24,980 nucleotides of DNA, taken from positions 1 through 24,980 of the IMG/VR virus record IMGVR_UViG_3300027733_000192; one strand, 5' to 3'. Position 1 is the first letter of the stretch. The number at the start of each line of letters is the position of its first letter. This document shows, in pieces, positions 1 to 5,207 of the stretch. The stretch comes from a virus. The notes beneath the pieces were generated by a model, which saw nothing but the letters and a program-made list of their open reading frames with translations, had not been told where the DNA came from and did no database searches. Both the position numbers and the translations under genes were made by a program.

Positions 1-6
1 AAAATT

Positions 7-23
7 GGGGGGGGGGGGGGGGG
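7..23. repeat. Run of 17 consecutive G at window start
   Basis: Seventeen uninterrupted G residues follow AAAATT at the very start of the window. No gene covers it. A run this long at a sequence end is often an assembly or two-colour sequencing artefact, but it could be a genuine homopolymer because the next 500 bases are also strongly G-rich. Confidence 0.9.
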
Positions 24-67
24 TCAGTATGAGTCGCCGGGGTCAACCCCCCTCGTTTTTGAAAAAT

Positions 68-104
68 CGAATCCTGTAATCATTAGTAATCTTATCAGGA
101 TTAC
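68..104. repeat. AT-rich inverted-repeat element, related to the one at 4255-4301
   Basis: CGAATCCTG is followed directly by TAATCATTAG (68-86), and AATCCTG (70-76) is matched by its inverse CAGGATT (96-102), giving a hairpin-capable element. The same two words, CGAATCCTG and TAATCATTAG, occur at 4255-4263 and 4274-4283 with a 10-base insertion between them, again followed by GGATT. The two copies flank the leftward small-gene module. Function unknown; it could be a protein-binding site or the relic of a recombination site. Confidence 0.5.
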
Positions 105-135
105 TGAATGATAGGTCGTAAACCTATGATTAAAA

Positions 136-163
136 GTGGGTTATGGGTGGGTTATGGGTGGGG
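136..163 (+). repeat. 11-bp G-rich tandem repeat with G-quadruplex pattern
   Basis: A unit close to GGTGGGTTATG is repeated about twice with a degenerate third copy. G runs at 138-140, 145-147, 149-151, 156-158 and 160-163 are separated by loops of 4, 1, 4 and 1 bases, which fits the canonical four-run G-quadruplex pattern on the plus strand. Confidence 0.7.
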
Positions 164-444
164 ATTAGGCCGGCGGCGGCGCGGCGGGGGTTGCCGCTGC
201 CGTTCCAAGGGCGGCGGGCGGACGGCATGGGGCAAGGCAAGGGCGGCACGGTCAAAGGGCGGCACAAGCGGCAGGCGGCGGGGCTTTGACTGATCAGGCA
301 AAGGGCGGCGGGGGCGGGGCTTGCCTTGCACCAGGCGGGCGGCGGCGGGGCGGAAAGGGGAAAGGGAAGGGCGGACGGTAAAGCGGCGGCAGCGGGGCAA
401 GGGCGGGGCTTGTGCGGCACGGTTCAACGGGGAAGCACTAAGGC
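164..444. other. Gene-free, G-rich low-complexity stretch
   Basis: About 280 bases built from recurring words such as GGGCGG, GGCGGC and GGGGCTTG, with far more G than C on the plus strand. Open frames exist on both strands only because stop codons are rare in such DNA. Their translations are low-complexity Pro, Arg, Ala and Gly, so I call no gene. It lies beyond the terminator of the leftward operon. Confidence 0.6.
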
Positions 445-473
445 AAAGAAAAGCCCCGCACGGGGCGGGGCTT
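445..473 (-). terminator. Rho-independent terminator of the leftward operon
   Basis: Read on the minus strand, AAGCCCCGC, a five-base loop and GCGGGGCTT form a perfect 9-bp stem, followed by TTTTCTTT (plus-strand 451-459 and 465-473 for the arms, 445-452 for the tract). It lies 22 bases past the stop of the last leftward gene at 496, exactly where the operon terminator is expected. Confidence 0.75.
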
Positions 474-495
474 GTAAGGGCGGACGGGCGGGGCT

Positions 496-1086
496 TCATG
501 CCTGGGGCGGCGGGGGCGGGGGCGGGGTATATGGGTAAAGGCTTACATTGATATAACGCTCTCCGCTTATGGGATCATGTAAGGCATAAAGCGCGGCCAA
601 TTTATCAAAGTAAACCGCTAGGCGCGGCAATAGCTCAAAGGGCAACCGCTTTAAAATCGCCCGCGCCTGGTAGCCACCTTGCTCCCATTCTCCGCAACCG
701 TACCAATTGCGGCAACCCCATGCAAGGGCGGCAGCATGATCAGCTGACCAGTCCCAAACATAACCAGGCGCGCCCCGTCCGTAAGCGGTTGCCTTTATCA
801 ATCTAAGAGCGGCAGCGGCAAGGCGGGGCTTGTGCCTGGTTAACGGGATAAAGAAATGATTGGCGCGACAACTATATGCCCCGAAACAAACCTTTCCTTC
901 CCTATCATGGTAAAGGGAACCGGCCACCGTCCGCCGCTTTCCGTCCGCCGTTACCTGCACGGCGGCAGGTAATGAAAAATAAGTGTCAGGTTGCCCCGTG
1001 ATCACGGCGGAACGGGTAACCCCGTCGCGGCAAATGGCTGGCAACCGCTTGCCGGGGTAATAACTATATGGTAAAGGGTTAAGCAT
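496..1086 (-). CDS. Hypothetical protein, Tyr- and Trp-rich, ending in polyproline
   Basis: A 196-residue protein I do not recognise. The ATG at 1086 is chosen because it overlaps the stop of the upstream gene (TAA at 1079-1081) and carries a CTTCCC-type leader 3 bases upstream, as its operon neighbours do; the longer open frame back to 1236 only shadows the upstream gene. The middle is rich in aromatic residues and has several Cys (residues 67-72, 124 and 129). There is no signal peptide or membrane segment. The C-terminus is seven consecutive prolines before QA, encoded in the G-rich repeat tract near 500-525, so it may have grown by repeat expansion. It is the last gene before the leftward terminator. 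Confidence 0.6.
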   Translation of the reverse strand: MLNPLPYSYYPGKRLPAICRDGVTRSAVITGQPDTYFSLPAAVQVTADGKRRTVAGSLYHDREGKVCFGAYSCRANHFFIPLTRHKPRLAAAALRLIKATAYGRGAPGYVWDWSADHAAALAWGCRNWYGCGEWEQGGYQARAILKRLPFELLPRLAVYFDKLAALYALHDPISGERYINVSLYPYTPPPPPPPQA

Positions 1087-1345
1087 GAAGGGAAGCGGGG
1101 GGAATGTCCGTTGCAATCCATGCCCCCTTGCGTAGCTTAGGCAAGGCGGCGTCAAACGTGATTTGAGAAGGAGACCAGCCCCACCTTGCAAAGCAAAAGG
1201 CGGAAAGGCGATTTGCGGATTTTTGCCCCATTGCAAGGCAAAGCTGCCCTTGCGAACTTACCCCGCCCCGGTGCGGTTCAATCCCTAGGCAATCCGCCGC
1301 CGATTGCATGAGTGCCAATTGATGGCGGATTGTTTCGTTTTCCAT
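1079..1345 (-). CDS. Hypothetical 88-residue protein
   Basis: The protein begins MENETIRHQLALMQSAADC and has ordinary amino-acid composition, unlike the low-complexity shadow frames around it. The ATG at 1345 follows the stop of the gp88-family gene (1347-1349) after one base, and its own stop overlaps the start of the next gene, so the three genes are probably translationally coupled. It has two Cys and three Trp; no known domain or membrane segment is visible. An in-frame TTG at 1381 would add 12 residues inside the upstream gene and is unlikely to be used. Function unknown. Confidence 0.55.
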   Translation of the reverse strand: MENETIRHQLALMQSAADCLGIEPHRGGVSSQGQLCLAMGQKSANRLSAFCFARWGWSPSQITFDAALPKLRKGAWIATDIPPASLHA

Positions 1346-1346
1346 G

Positions 1347-2264
1347 TTAAGCGGCGGTTGCGGCGGTTGCGCGGATAACAAACCCCGAAAGATCGGCGCG
1401 GGCTTTGCCTTTTGCTTTTAGGATTCCAATTCTTCCCCGCCCGTCCGCCGCTTTCCTATCTAGAAAGCGCAAATCATGGCGGTCAGCGGAAAAGGTGGGG
1501 CGGGCTTCAGTCATACCAGGCAAGGCAAACCGTTGCCCCGCTTTAATGCCGTCCGCAACGGCGGCAATATTTACCCCAGCGGCAAGGGCGATCCCAGCGG
1601 CGGCGGCGTTATTCTCCGCAAGGGAAAAGGTAATATGGTAACCCTTAGGCAATTCTCCCTTAGCATAGGCAAGAGCACGGCGTAAGCTTTTACTGTAGTC
1701 ATAAAAGCGGCAGGTGGGGAAATCAGTGAACAGCTCAGGGGCTAACTTTTCCCAAGGGAGATCGCTTGTACCGTTTAACCTAACAACGGGCTTTAAGCCC
1801 CGCCGCTTTGCCTTGCGTACTAGGGCGGCAATTTCCCCCTTTAGCGCGGCAATAAATCCAGCGCGGTTGTCATGTAGGAAACGGGTACGCATAACACGGG
1901 CGGCATTAACCGCTTCAAATATGCCCGCCCGCCCCGCCGTAAAGAGACAAGCGGCAAGGCAACCGGCGGACGCATGGGGGCAAAGGTTTCCCACCCCCGC
2001 AAGCTGACCAGGCGCAAGGTATAAAATCCCCGTAAGGTAACCGCTTGCCGTTCCCTTATCCGTTTTAGCGTCCGCTTCCACTGACAGCAAATAGGACGGC
2101 ATATAAAAGGGAAGCAAAGCGGCGGGGTGAATGATCGGCGCGGGGCGGCGGAAAAGCAGCGGGGCGGGGCTTGCGTAATCCCCGCGCAAGTTAAAGGCGG
2201 GGGCTTTTGTGGGGCATAGGTTTGCCGCTTTGACCGGCGGCACGGTTTGTTTTGTGGGTTTCAT
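1347..2264 (-). CDS. gp88-family phage protein
   Basis: A 305-residue member of the family named after mycobacteriophage gene product 88, which is widespread in phages and of unknown function. The family signature starts near residue 60: SVEADAKT, YLTGILYLAP (76-85), NLCPHASAGCLAAC (93-106), AARVMRTRF (121-129), VRLNGTSDLPWEKL (161-174), FYDYSKS (187-193) and YHITFSLAENN (209-219). The Cys at 95, 102 and 106 could bind metal, but this is inference. The ATG at 2264 has a TTCCC-N4 leader like its neighbours. The ATG at 2102 also fits and would remove a 54-residue proline-rich extension that relatives, as I recall them, usually lack. It is the one identifiable gene in the leftward operon and marks the operon as phage-derived. 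Confidence 0.85.
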   Translation of the reverse strand: MKPTKQTVPPVKAANLCPTKAPAFNLRGDYASPAPLLFRRPAPIIHPAALLPFYMPSYLLSVEADAKTDKGTASGYLTGILYLAPGQLAGVGNLCPHASAGCLAACLFTAGRAGIFEAVNAARVMRTRFLHDNRAGFIAALKGEIAALVRKAKRRGLKPVVRLNGTSDLPWEKLAPELFTDFPTCRFYDYSKSLRRALAYAKGELPKGYHITFSLAENNAAAAGIALAAGVNIAAVADGIKAGQRFALPGMTEARPTFSADRHDLRFLDRKAADGRGRIGILKAKGKARADLSGFVIRATAATAA

Positions 2265-2276
2265 GGATGGGAAAGA

Positions 2277-2564
2277 TTATGAGTTGCGGCGGATTTGAAT
2301 AACAAACAATTCCCCTTGCTCATTATTGGCTCGGGTAATCTTGACGGACTGATCGGCGCGAATTGCAAACCAGCGTGCAAACCAGGCCTTGCAGGCGGTT
2401 TCGTTTTCCGCATCTCCAGGGACGGCAATCAGATAACGGTCATCTTCTATAAGCCAAGCGAATGTTTGACCGTCAAAGCTTGCGGTTTGGATAAGCGCGG
2501 CACCGTCAAGCTGACCGAGTTTAATCAAATTGGTCGGCATCGTTTCTTGTATGGGTTGTTGCAT
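2277..2564 (-). CDS. Hypothetical 95-residue protein
   Basis: The sequence includes IKLGQLDGAALIQTASFDG and FAWLIEDDRYLIAV, suggesting a small alpha/beta fold with several beta strands; no family recognised. Two starts are possible: ATG at 2564, with TTCCC 10 bases upstream, and ATG at 2540 (MPTNLIKLG), which better fits the conserved-looking part. It lies 12 bases before the gp88-family gene and is cotranscribed with it. Its composition is that of a real protein, not of the surrounding low-complexity frames. Confidence 0.6.
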   Translation of the reverse strand: MQQPIQETMPTNLIKLGQLDGAALIQTASFDGQTFAWLIEDDRYLIAVPGDAENETACKAWFARWFAIRADQSVKITRANNEQGELFVIQIRRNS

Positions 2565-2583
2565 GGGTTGTTAGGGGAAAGGG

Positions 2584-2940
2584 TTAAGCGGCGGTTGCCG
2601 GGGCAATCCCCGCCGGCATATTTTGATCGGCCGAAACACAAGCGGCGGCGGCAACGTCCGCAAGGGCGGCGGCAAGGGCCGGAATCATAGGGAATCCGGC
2701 CGGAATCATGGCAACCCCTTCGGCACGTTTCCATGCCCCGGACGGTTCGCCGGGGCGATTAGGGCGAAACTCAATCCTGGCTTTTCCCCAAGCGGGGCCG
2801 ACCGTCCAATCAATTGCAACGGTTGCAAACCTGTTGCCGCCCTTCGGCGCGGCCGGCGTGAACGTCACCGGGCCGAAGTGCAACCCTTCGGCGGCGGCGG
2901 ATTGAATAGCGGCATTAACTTTATCTTGTGCGGTTTTCAT
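2584..2940 (-). CDS. Hypothetical 118-residue protein
   Basis: Starts MKTAQDKVNAAIQSAAAEG, probably helical, then an FATVAIDWTVGPAWGKARIEF stretch resembling beta strands, and ends in an Ala-rich helix finishing ATAA. The ATG at 2940 has the operon leader TTCCC-TAAT-ATG. The stop lies in the word GCTTAACCC, which recurs at gene ends in this operon. Codons for Lys, Gln and Asp near the start are AAA, CAA and GAT, unlike the G/C-ending choices of the structural block. Function not recognised. Confidence 0.6.
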   Translation of the reverse strand: MKTAQDKVNAAIQSAAAEGLHFGPVTFTPAAPKGGNRFATVAIDWTVGPAWGKARIEFRPNRPGEPSGAWKRAEGVAMIPAGFPMIPALAAALADVAAAACVSADQNMPAGIAPATAA

Positions 2941-2958
2941 ATTAGGGAAGTTAAAGGG

Positions 2959-3294
2959 TTAAGCGGCCCCGCTTCCGTTATCCGGCAGGGTTTGCCAATG
3001 GGCAATAAGGGAAGCAATCGTTTGCAACCGGCCGGCGTCTTCCCATCCAAGGGAGTCAGCGGGGAAGGTTTGACGGTAAGCACGGGCAACGGCGTTTAAC
3101 ATGGCCGGGGCTTGTTCTAGGTCTTTCCAAGTAAGGGCGGCGGCGACCGTATCCAGGTTATCCAGGCAAGCGGATGCGCTCATGTCCTTAAGTTTGCCGG
3201 CGGGGCTTTCGCAAACGGTTGCCGCAAGCTGATCGGCCATTGCCTCCACTTCGGCAAGGGCGGCGGAGATTGAGAGGGGGAGGGGTTGTTTCAT
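2959..3294 (-). CDS. Hypothetical 111-residue helical protein
   Basis: The protein starts MKQPLPLSISAALAEVEAMA and appears almost entirely helical, with Ala, Leu and acidic residues; no Cys pairs and no membrane segment. The ATG at 3294 carries the leader TTTCCCTAAC directly upstream, the same as for the gene at 3457, and this decides the start over the longer open frame to 3384. It ends GSGAA followed by TAACCC. No family recognised; perhaps a small adaptor or DNA-associated protein, but that is a guess. Confidence 0.55.
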   Translation of the reverse strand: MKQPLPLSISAALAEVEAMADQLAATVCESPAGKLKDMSASACLDNLDTVAAALTWKDLEQAPAMLNAVARAYRQTFPADSLGWEDAGRLQTIASLIAHWQTLPDNGSGAA

Positions 3295-3304
3295 GTTAGG
3301 GAAA

Positions 3305-3457
3305 TTATTTGCGCGCGGCGGCACAAGCGGCGGCGGCAGCTTGGATATTAACGTAAGCGGCAGCCTTTGCCTGCTTTGCTTCATATGGGATTAAACCGTA
3401 AACCTTTACGGCAGCGGCAAAGGCACGGCGGGCTTTTATTAGGGCGGGGGTTTTCAT
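3305..3457 (-). CDS. Small Ala-rich basic protein, 50 residues
   Basis: MKTPALIKARRAFAAAVKVY followed by an Ala-rich helix (IQAAAAACAAARK). Basic and Ala-rich, so it may be a single amphipathic helix. The ATG at 3457 has the exact leader TTTCCCTAAC found at the next gene, which is the main argument that this short frame is translated. Function unknown. Confidence 0.45.
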   Translation of the reverse strand: MKTPALIKARRAFAAAVKVYGLIPYEAKQAKAAAYVNIQAAAAACAAARK

Positions 3458-3467
3458 GTTAGGGAAA

Positions 3468-3551
3468 TTAAAGAGAGAGAATGGCAACGGCGGTAATCCA
3501 TGCCAGGAAAACAATAGCGGCGGCGGTGAATAGGTCAGAAAGAAAGCGCAT
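3468..3551 (-). CDS. 27-residue single-span membrane miniprotein
   Basis: Short protein starting MRFLSDLFTAAAIVFLAWIT, then AVAILSL. Residues 8-27 form one continuous hydrophobic span, with a single Arg near the N-terminus. The ATG at 3551 has the leader CTTCCC four bases upstream, as in the rest of the operon, and the next gene starts 11 bases after its stop. Small phage membrane peptides can be lysis inhibitors, membrane-acting toxins or anchors; nothing here decides between these. Confidence 0.4.
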   Translation of the reverse strand: MRFLSDLFTAAAIVFLAWITAVAILSL

Positions 3552-3564
3552 GGGAGGGAAGGGG

Positions 3565-3834
3565 TTAAAGGGAAAGGCAACGTTTGCTTTCAATGGAGAA
3601 AGCTTCACGGGCTTCCATGTAAGCGGCAAGGGCGGCACGGACGGCCGTTTCACCGGCGGCAGGTTTGCCGTCCGCTTCCCATTTGCCGCGCAAATCTATA
3701 AGGGCGCGGTGAAGCAATCCGCTTTTAACACAAGCGGCGACGGCGGCGGAATCTAGCCACGGGGCGACGTGCAAGCCTAGGGCCTTAGCGGCGGCACGGG
3801 CTTTGATTGAAACGGGGTCAGATTGAATTTTCAT
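3565..3834 (-). CDS. Hypothetical 89-residue protein, first gene of the leftward operon
   Basis: The protein starts MKIQSDPVSIKARAAAKALG; the rest is helical with conserved-looking WLDSAAVAACVKSG and HRALIDLRGKWEADGK segments. The ATG at 3834 is preceded by an AT-rich stretch and not by the TTCCC leader, consistent with its being the promoter-proximal gene. No known domain. The intergenic region upstream holds a 13-bp palindrome at 3897-3909 that could be its operator. Confidence 0.55.
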   Translation of the reverse strand: MKIQSDPVSIKARAAAKALGLHVAPWLDSAAVAACVKSGLLHRALIDLRGKWEADGKPAAGETAVRAALAAYMEAREAFSIESKRCLSL

Positions 3835-3896
3835 AATAATGTATTGGGTACGGGATAAGACAAAGGGAAGCACGGCCAGCCGTCAACGTCTATTTA

Positions 3897-3909
3897 TCAA
3901 AGCCTTTGA
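3897..3909. promoter_or_regulatory. 13-bp perfect palindrome, possible operator
   Basis: TCAAAGCCTTTGA is a perfect palindrome around a central C. It lies 63 bases upstream of the first leftward gene, inside the short AT-rich island that should hold the leftward promoter. A convincing -35/-10 pair could not be assigned; TTGACG on the minus strand just downstream of it has no good -10 at normal spacing. Confidence 0.4.
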
Positions 3910-3993
3910 CTCTTTTATATAGAAGGGCGGAAAGGCGGGGCGGAAGGGGTAGGGCGGCACGGCCGGCAACGGGGCTTGCCCGATCAGCCAAGC

Positions 3994-4018
3994 GGCACGG
4001 CACGGCACGGCACGGCAT
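3994..4018 (+). repeat. (GGCAC)4-GGCAT pentanucleotide tandem repeat
   Basis: Four perfect GGCAC units followed by GGCAT. GGCAC doublets recur nearby at about 4086-4096. It lies in the gene-free divergent region. Confidence 0.85.
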
Positions 4019-4216
4019 AGGGCGGACGGCAAGCCCCACCCCACCCCGTGCAACCCCACCCCATGCGCGGCAGCTTAATCCTAAGCGGCACGGCACGGGG
4101 CGGCGGCATGACACAAGCCCCACACCGGCACGGCAACCCCGCCGGCATAGGCACCCGCACGGGCGGCAACGTCAACCCCGGCACGGTGGGGCGGCCAATC
4201 GGCGGCCAGGCGTTTA

Positions 4217-4249
4217 GTGGGGCAACGGTGGGGCAACGGTGGGGCAAGG
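4217..4249 (+). repeat. Three 11-bp tandem repeats GTGGGGCAACG
   Basis: Two identical copies (4217-4227, 4228-4238) and a third with one change, GTGGGGCAAGG (4239-4249). Period 11, about one helical turn, so a protein could bind the repeats on one face. The 11-bp G-rich repeat at 136-156 at the other end of the small-gene module has the same period but a different unit. Confidence 0.85.
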
Positions 4250-4254
4250 TCGCC

Positions 4255-4301
4255 CGAATCCTGACCTATTCACTAATCATTAGCGCCCCACTAAGGATTC
4301 T
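4255..4301. repeat. Second copy of the CGAATCCTG / TAATCATTAG element
   Basis: CGAATCCTG (4255-4263), ten unrelated bases, TAATCATTAG (4274-4283, part of the palindrome CTAATCATTAG), then GGATTC (4295-4300), which is the inverse of GAATCC at 4256-4261. The copy at 68-104 lacks the ten bases. See that entry. Confidence 0.5.
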
Positions 4302-4384
4302 CTTTGGCGGCCAGGAAATGGGGGGGGCGAAGCCCCACCGACCCCGTCAAAAACATGGGGGTAAACCTGCAAAAACCATTCAAA

Positions 4385-4413
4385 TTGATATGTCCGGCTA
4401 TATGTGTTGTTAT
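4385..4413 (+). promoter_or_regulatory. Possible sigma70-type promoter for the rightward operon
   Basis: TTGATA (4385-4390), a 17-base spacer and TGTTAT (4408-4413) give 5/6 and 4/6 matches to the bacterial consensus, in an AT-rich island 140 bases upstream of the first rightward gene. The 12-bp direct repeats begin immediately after the -10, where a repressor would block transcription. The match is modest and the host sigma specificity is unknown. Confidence 0.35.
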
Positions 4414-4442
4414 AGCAACCACAGTAGCAACCACAGTAGCAA
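4414..4442 (+). repeat. 12-bp direct repeats (iteron or operator-like)
   Basis: AGCAACCACAGT occurs twice in tandem (4414-4425, 4426-4437) with a third partial copy AGCAA (4438-4442). The repeats are perfect and lie between the putative promoter and a series of palindromes. They could be binding sites for a regulator or initiator protein. Confidence 0.7.
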
Positions 4443-4458
4443 TGAATATAGACAATTC

Positions 4459-4501
4459 ATTTACTTTGTATCTACCTAAAGGTAGATAAGACAAAGTAAA
4501 T
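4459..4501. promoter_or_regulatory. Large near-perfect inverted repeat (43 bp)
   Basis: ATTTACTTTG and CAAAGTAAAT form the outer arms and TATCTACCT and AGGTAGATA the inner arms around a two-base AA centre. A three-base AGA bulge on the right side is the only interruption. It could be a hairpin in the leader RNA of the rightward operon, a tandem operator or an origin element. There is no T-tract after it, so it is not an obvious intrinsic terminator. Confidence 0.7.
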
Positions 4502-4517
4502 AATGGTCAGACCATTA
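4501..4517. promoter_or_regulatory. 17-bp perfect palindrome, probable operator
   Basis: TAATGGTC-A-GACCATTA is perfect over 17 bases. It shares one base with the end of the 43-bp inverted repeat. Its size and AT-ended symmetry are typical of sites for dimeric helix-turn-helix repressors. It lies 40 bases before the first rightward gene. Confidence 0.6.
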
Positions 4518-4519
4518 TT

Positions 4520-4543
4520 GGCTTTACGCTTGGAAGCGTAGCC
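4520..4543. promoter_or_regulatory. Third inverted repeat before the first rightward gene
   Basis: GGC, a TT bulge, TACGCTT, a GG loop, then AAGCGTA and GCC. The 7-bp inner and 3-bp outer stem lie 14 bases upstream of the ATG at 4558, close enough to affect ribosome access if transcribed. Confidence 0.55.
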
Positions 4544-4557
4544 ATAATGTCTTCCCA

Positions 4558-4929
4558 ATGAGCCAACCCTTCCGCCCCTTCCGCCGCCGCGCCGGCCAGC
4601 CGCCGATCACTAGGCGTCCCGAGTCGCCGTGGGCTAGGGCGTGGCGTCTGTCCCCCGAGCGGATGAGGCAGCACATTGGCCAACTGAACAACGCCCGGAC
4701 GGCCAAGTCGGAGGAAGCCGCCCAGCTCGTCCAGGCGGTCATCAACCTGATCCCCGCCGACAAGGGCTACCGCGCCCACGAACTCCGAGACCTGTTCGCC
4801 GGCGAGTGGGGACGGTGCTACGACGAGCCTCTGACCAAGAAGGACGCCTGGAACAAGATTCGCAAGGCCATGCGTCATGGGATGCTGGGTCGGGATGACA
4901 ACGGTTTGATATTTCCACGGCACGGGTAG
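4558..4929 (+). CDS. Hypothetical protein, possible winged-helix DNA-binding protein
   Basis: A 123-residue basic protein. The N-terminal 35 residues are Arg/Pro-rich. The C-terminal half (about residues 65-120: VINLIPADKGYRAHELRDL, then DAWNKIRKAMRHGMLGRDDNG) has the helix pattern and the short final hairpin typical of winged-helix domains. It is the first gene after three palindromes and the possible promoter, so it may be the regulator that binds them. No specific family recognised. ATG at 4558 is preceded by TTCCC but with only one base between. Confidence 0.55.
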   Translation: MSQPFRPFRRRAGQPPITRRPESPWARAWRLSPERMRQHIGQLNNARTAKSEEAAQLVQAVINLIPADKGYRAHELRDLFAGEWGRCYDEPLTKKDAWNKIRKAMRHGMLGRDDNGLIFPRHG

Positions 4930-4970
4930 GCGGGTTGACTTGTTCACAGGTTAGGCACATTGGTGGCTGT

Positions 4971-5207
4971 GTGGTCAACTTTGAAGAACAACCAGAGGAA
5001 CTAGAAACCTTCGTAGGCGAACTGGCGGAACTCCGTCGTATCGCTGGACTGAACATCGTCCGTGCCGCCGACATCCTTGATCGGCATCAAGACGAGGAGG
5101 TGGCCAAACTTTTAATTCACGAAGCAGCCGTTATGCTGACCGTGGTTAGCAAGGTTGAATACCTTCTGGGGGTAGACCCTCCAGAAAACACCGATGCCAA
5201 TCTATGA
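4971..5207 (+). CDS. Hypothetical acidic helical protein, 78 residues
   Basis: The residues after the chosen start (VNFEEQPEELETFVGELAEL and on to LLIHEAAVMLTVVSKVEYLL) form an all-helical acidic protein. GTG at 4971 is chosen because the 12 residues upstream in the same frame (from TTG at 4935) look unlike protein; TTG at 4935 is possible and has a G-rich AGGCGGG before it. It overlaps the next gene by 14 bases. No known domain; the small gene directly before the packaging genes could be any accessory function. Confidence 0.5.
   Translation: MVNFEEQPEELETFVGELAELRRIAGLNIVRAADILDRHQDEEVAKLLIHEAAVMLTVVSKVEYLLGVDPPENTDANL

Larger units (their letters stand above)
3910..4380. other. Gene-free GC-rich stretch with short tandem repeats
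   Basis: About 470 bases between the leftward and rightward operons with no credible gene. It holds five copies of GGCAC/GGCAT (3994-4018), three 11-bp units GTGGGGCAACG (4217-4249, last one varied), a second copy of the CGAATCCTG/TAATCATTAG element (4255-4301) and the hairpin GGGGC-GAA-GCCCC (4324-4336). An open frame at 4048-4479 exists but its translation is low-complexity and frame-shadow-like. An origin of replication or other non-coding control region is the best guess. Confidence 0.45.

Noticed and set aside
130-499. Two long minus-strand frames and their plus-strand counterparts
   Set aside because: They overlap each other in different frames, consist of low-complexity Pro/Ala/Arg text and lie partly over the terminator at 445-473.
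1643-1983. Radical-SAM or zinc-enzyme call for the gp88-family Cys residues
   Set aside because: The Cys spacing does not match CxxxCxxC, and no catalytic role is established for the family.
4048-4479. 143-codon open frame in the divergent region
   Set aside because: The translation is Pro/Gly/His/Arg low-complexity over GC repeats and then runs through the 12-bp repeats and the large inverted repeat. Absence of stops is expected from composition.
4459-4501. Protelomerase-type hairpin telomere site
   Set aside because: The inverted repeat is bulged rather than perfect, no protelomerase gene is visible and no sequence end lies here. An operator, leader or origin element explains it more simply.
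4935-4970. TTG start extending the 4971-5207 gene by 12 codons
   Set aside because: The added residues look untranslated and TTG is the weaker start; a G-rich word before it keeps this open.
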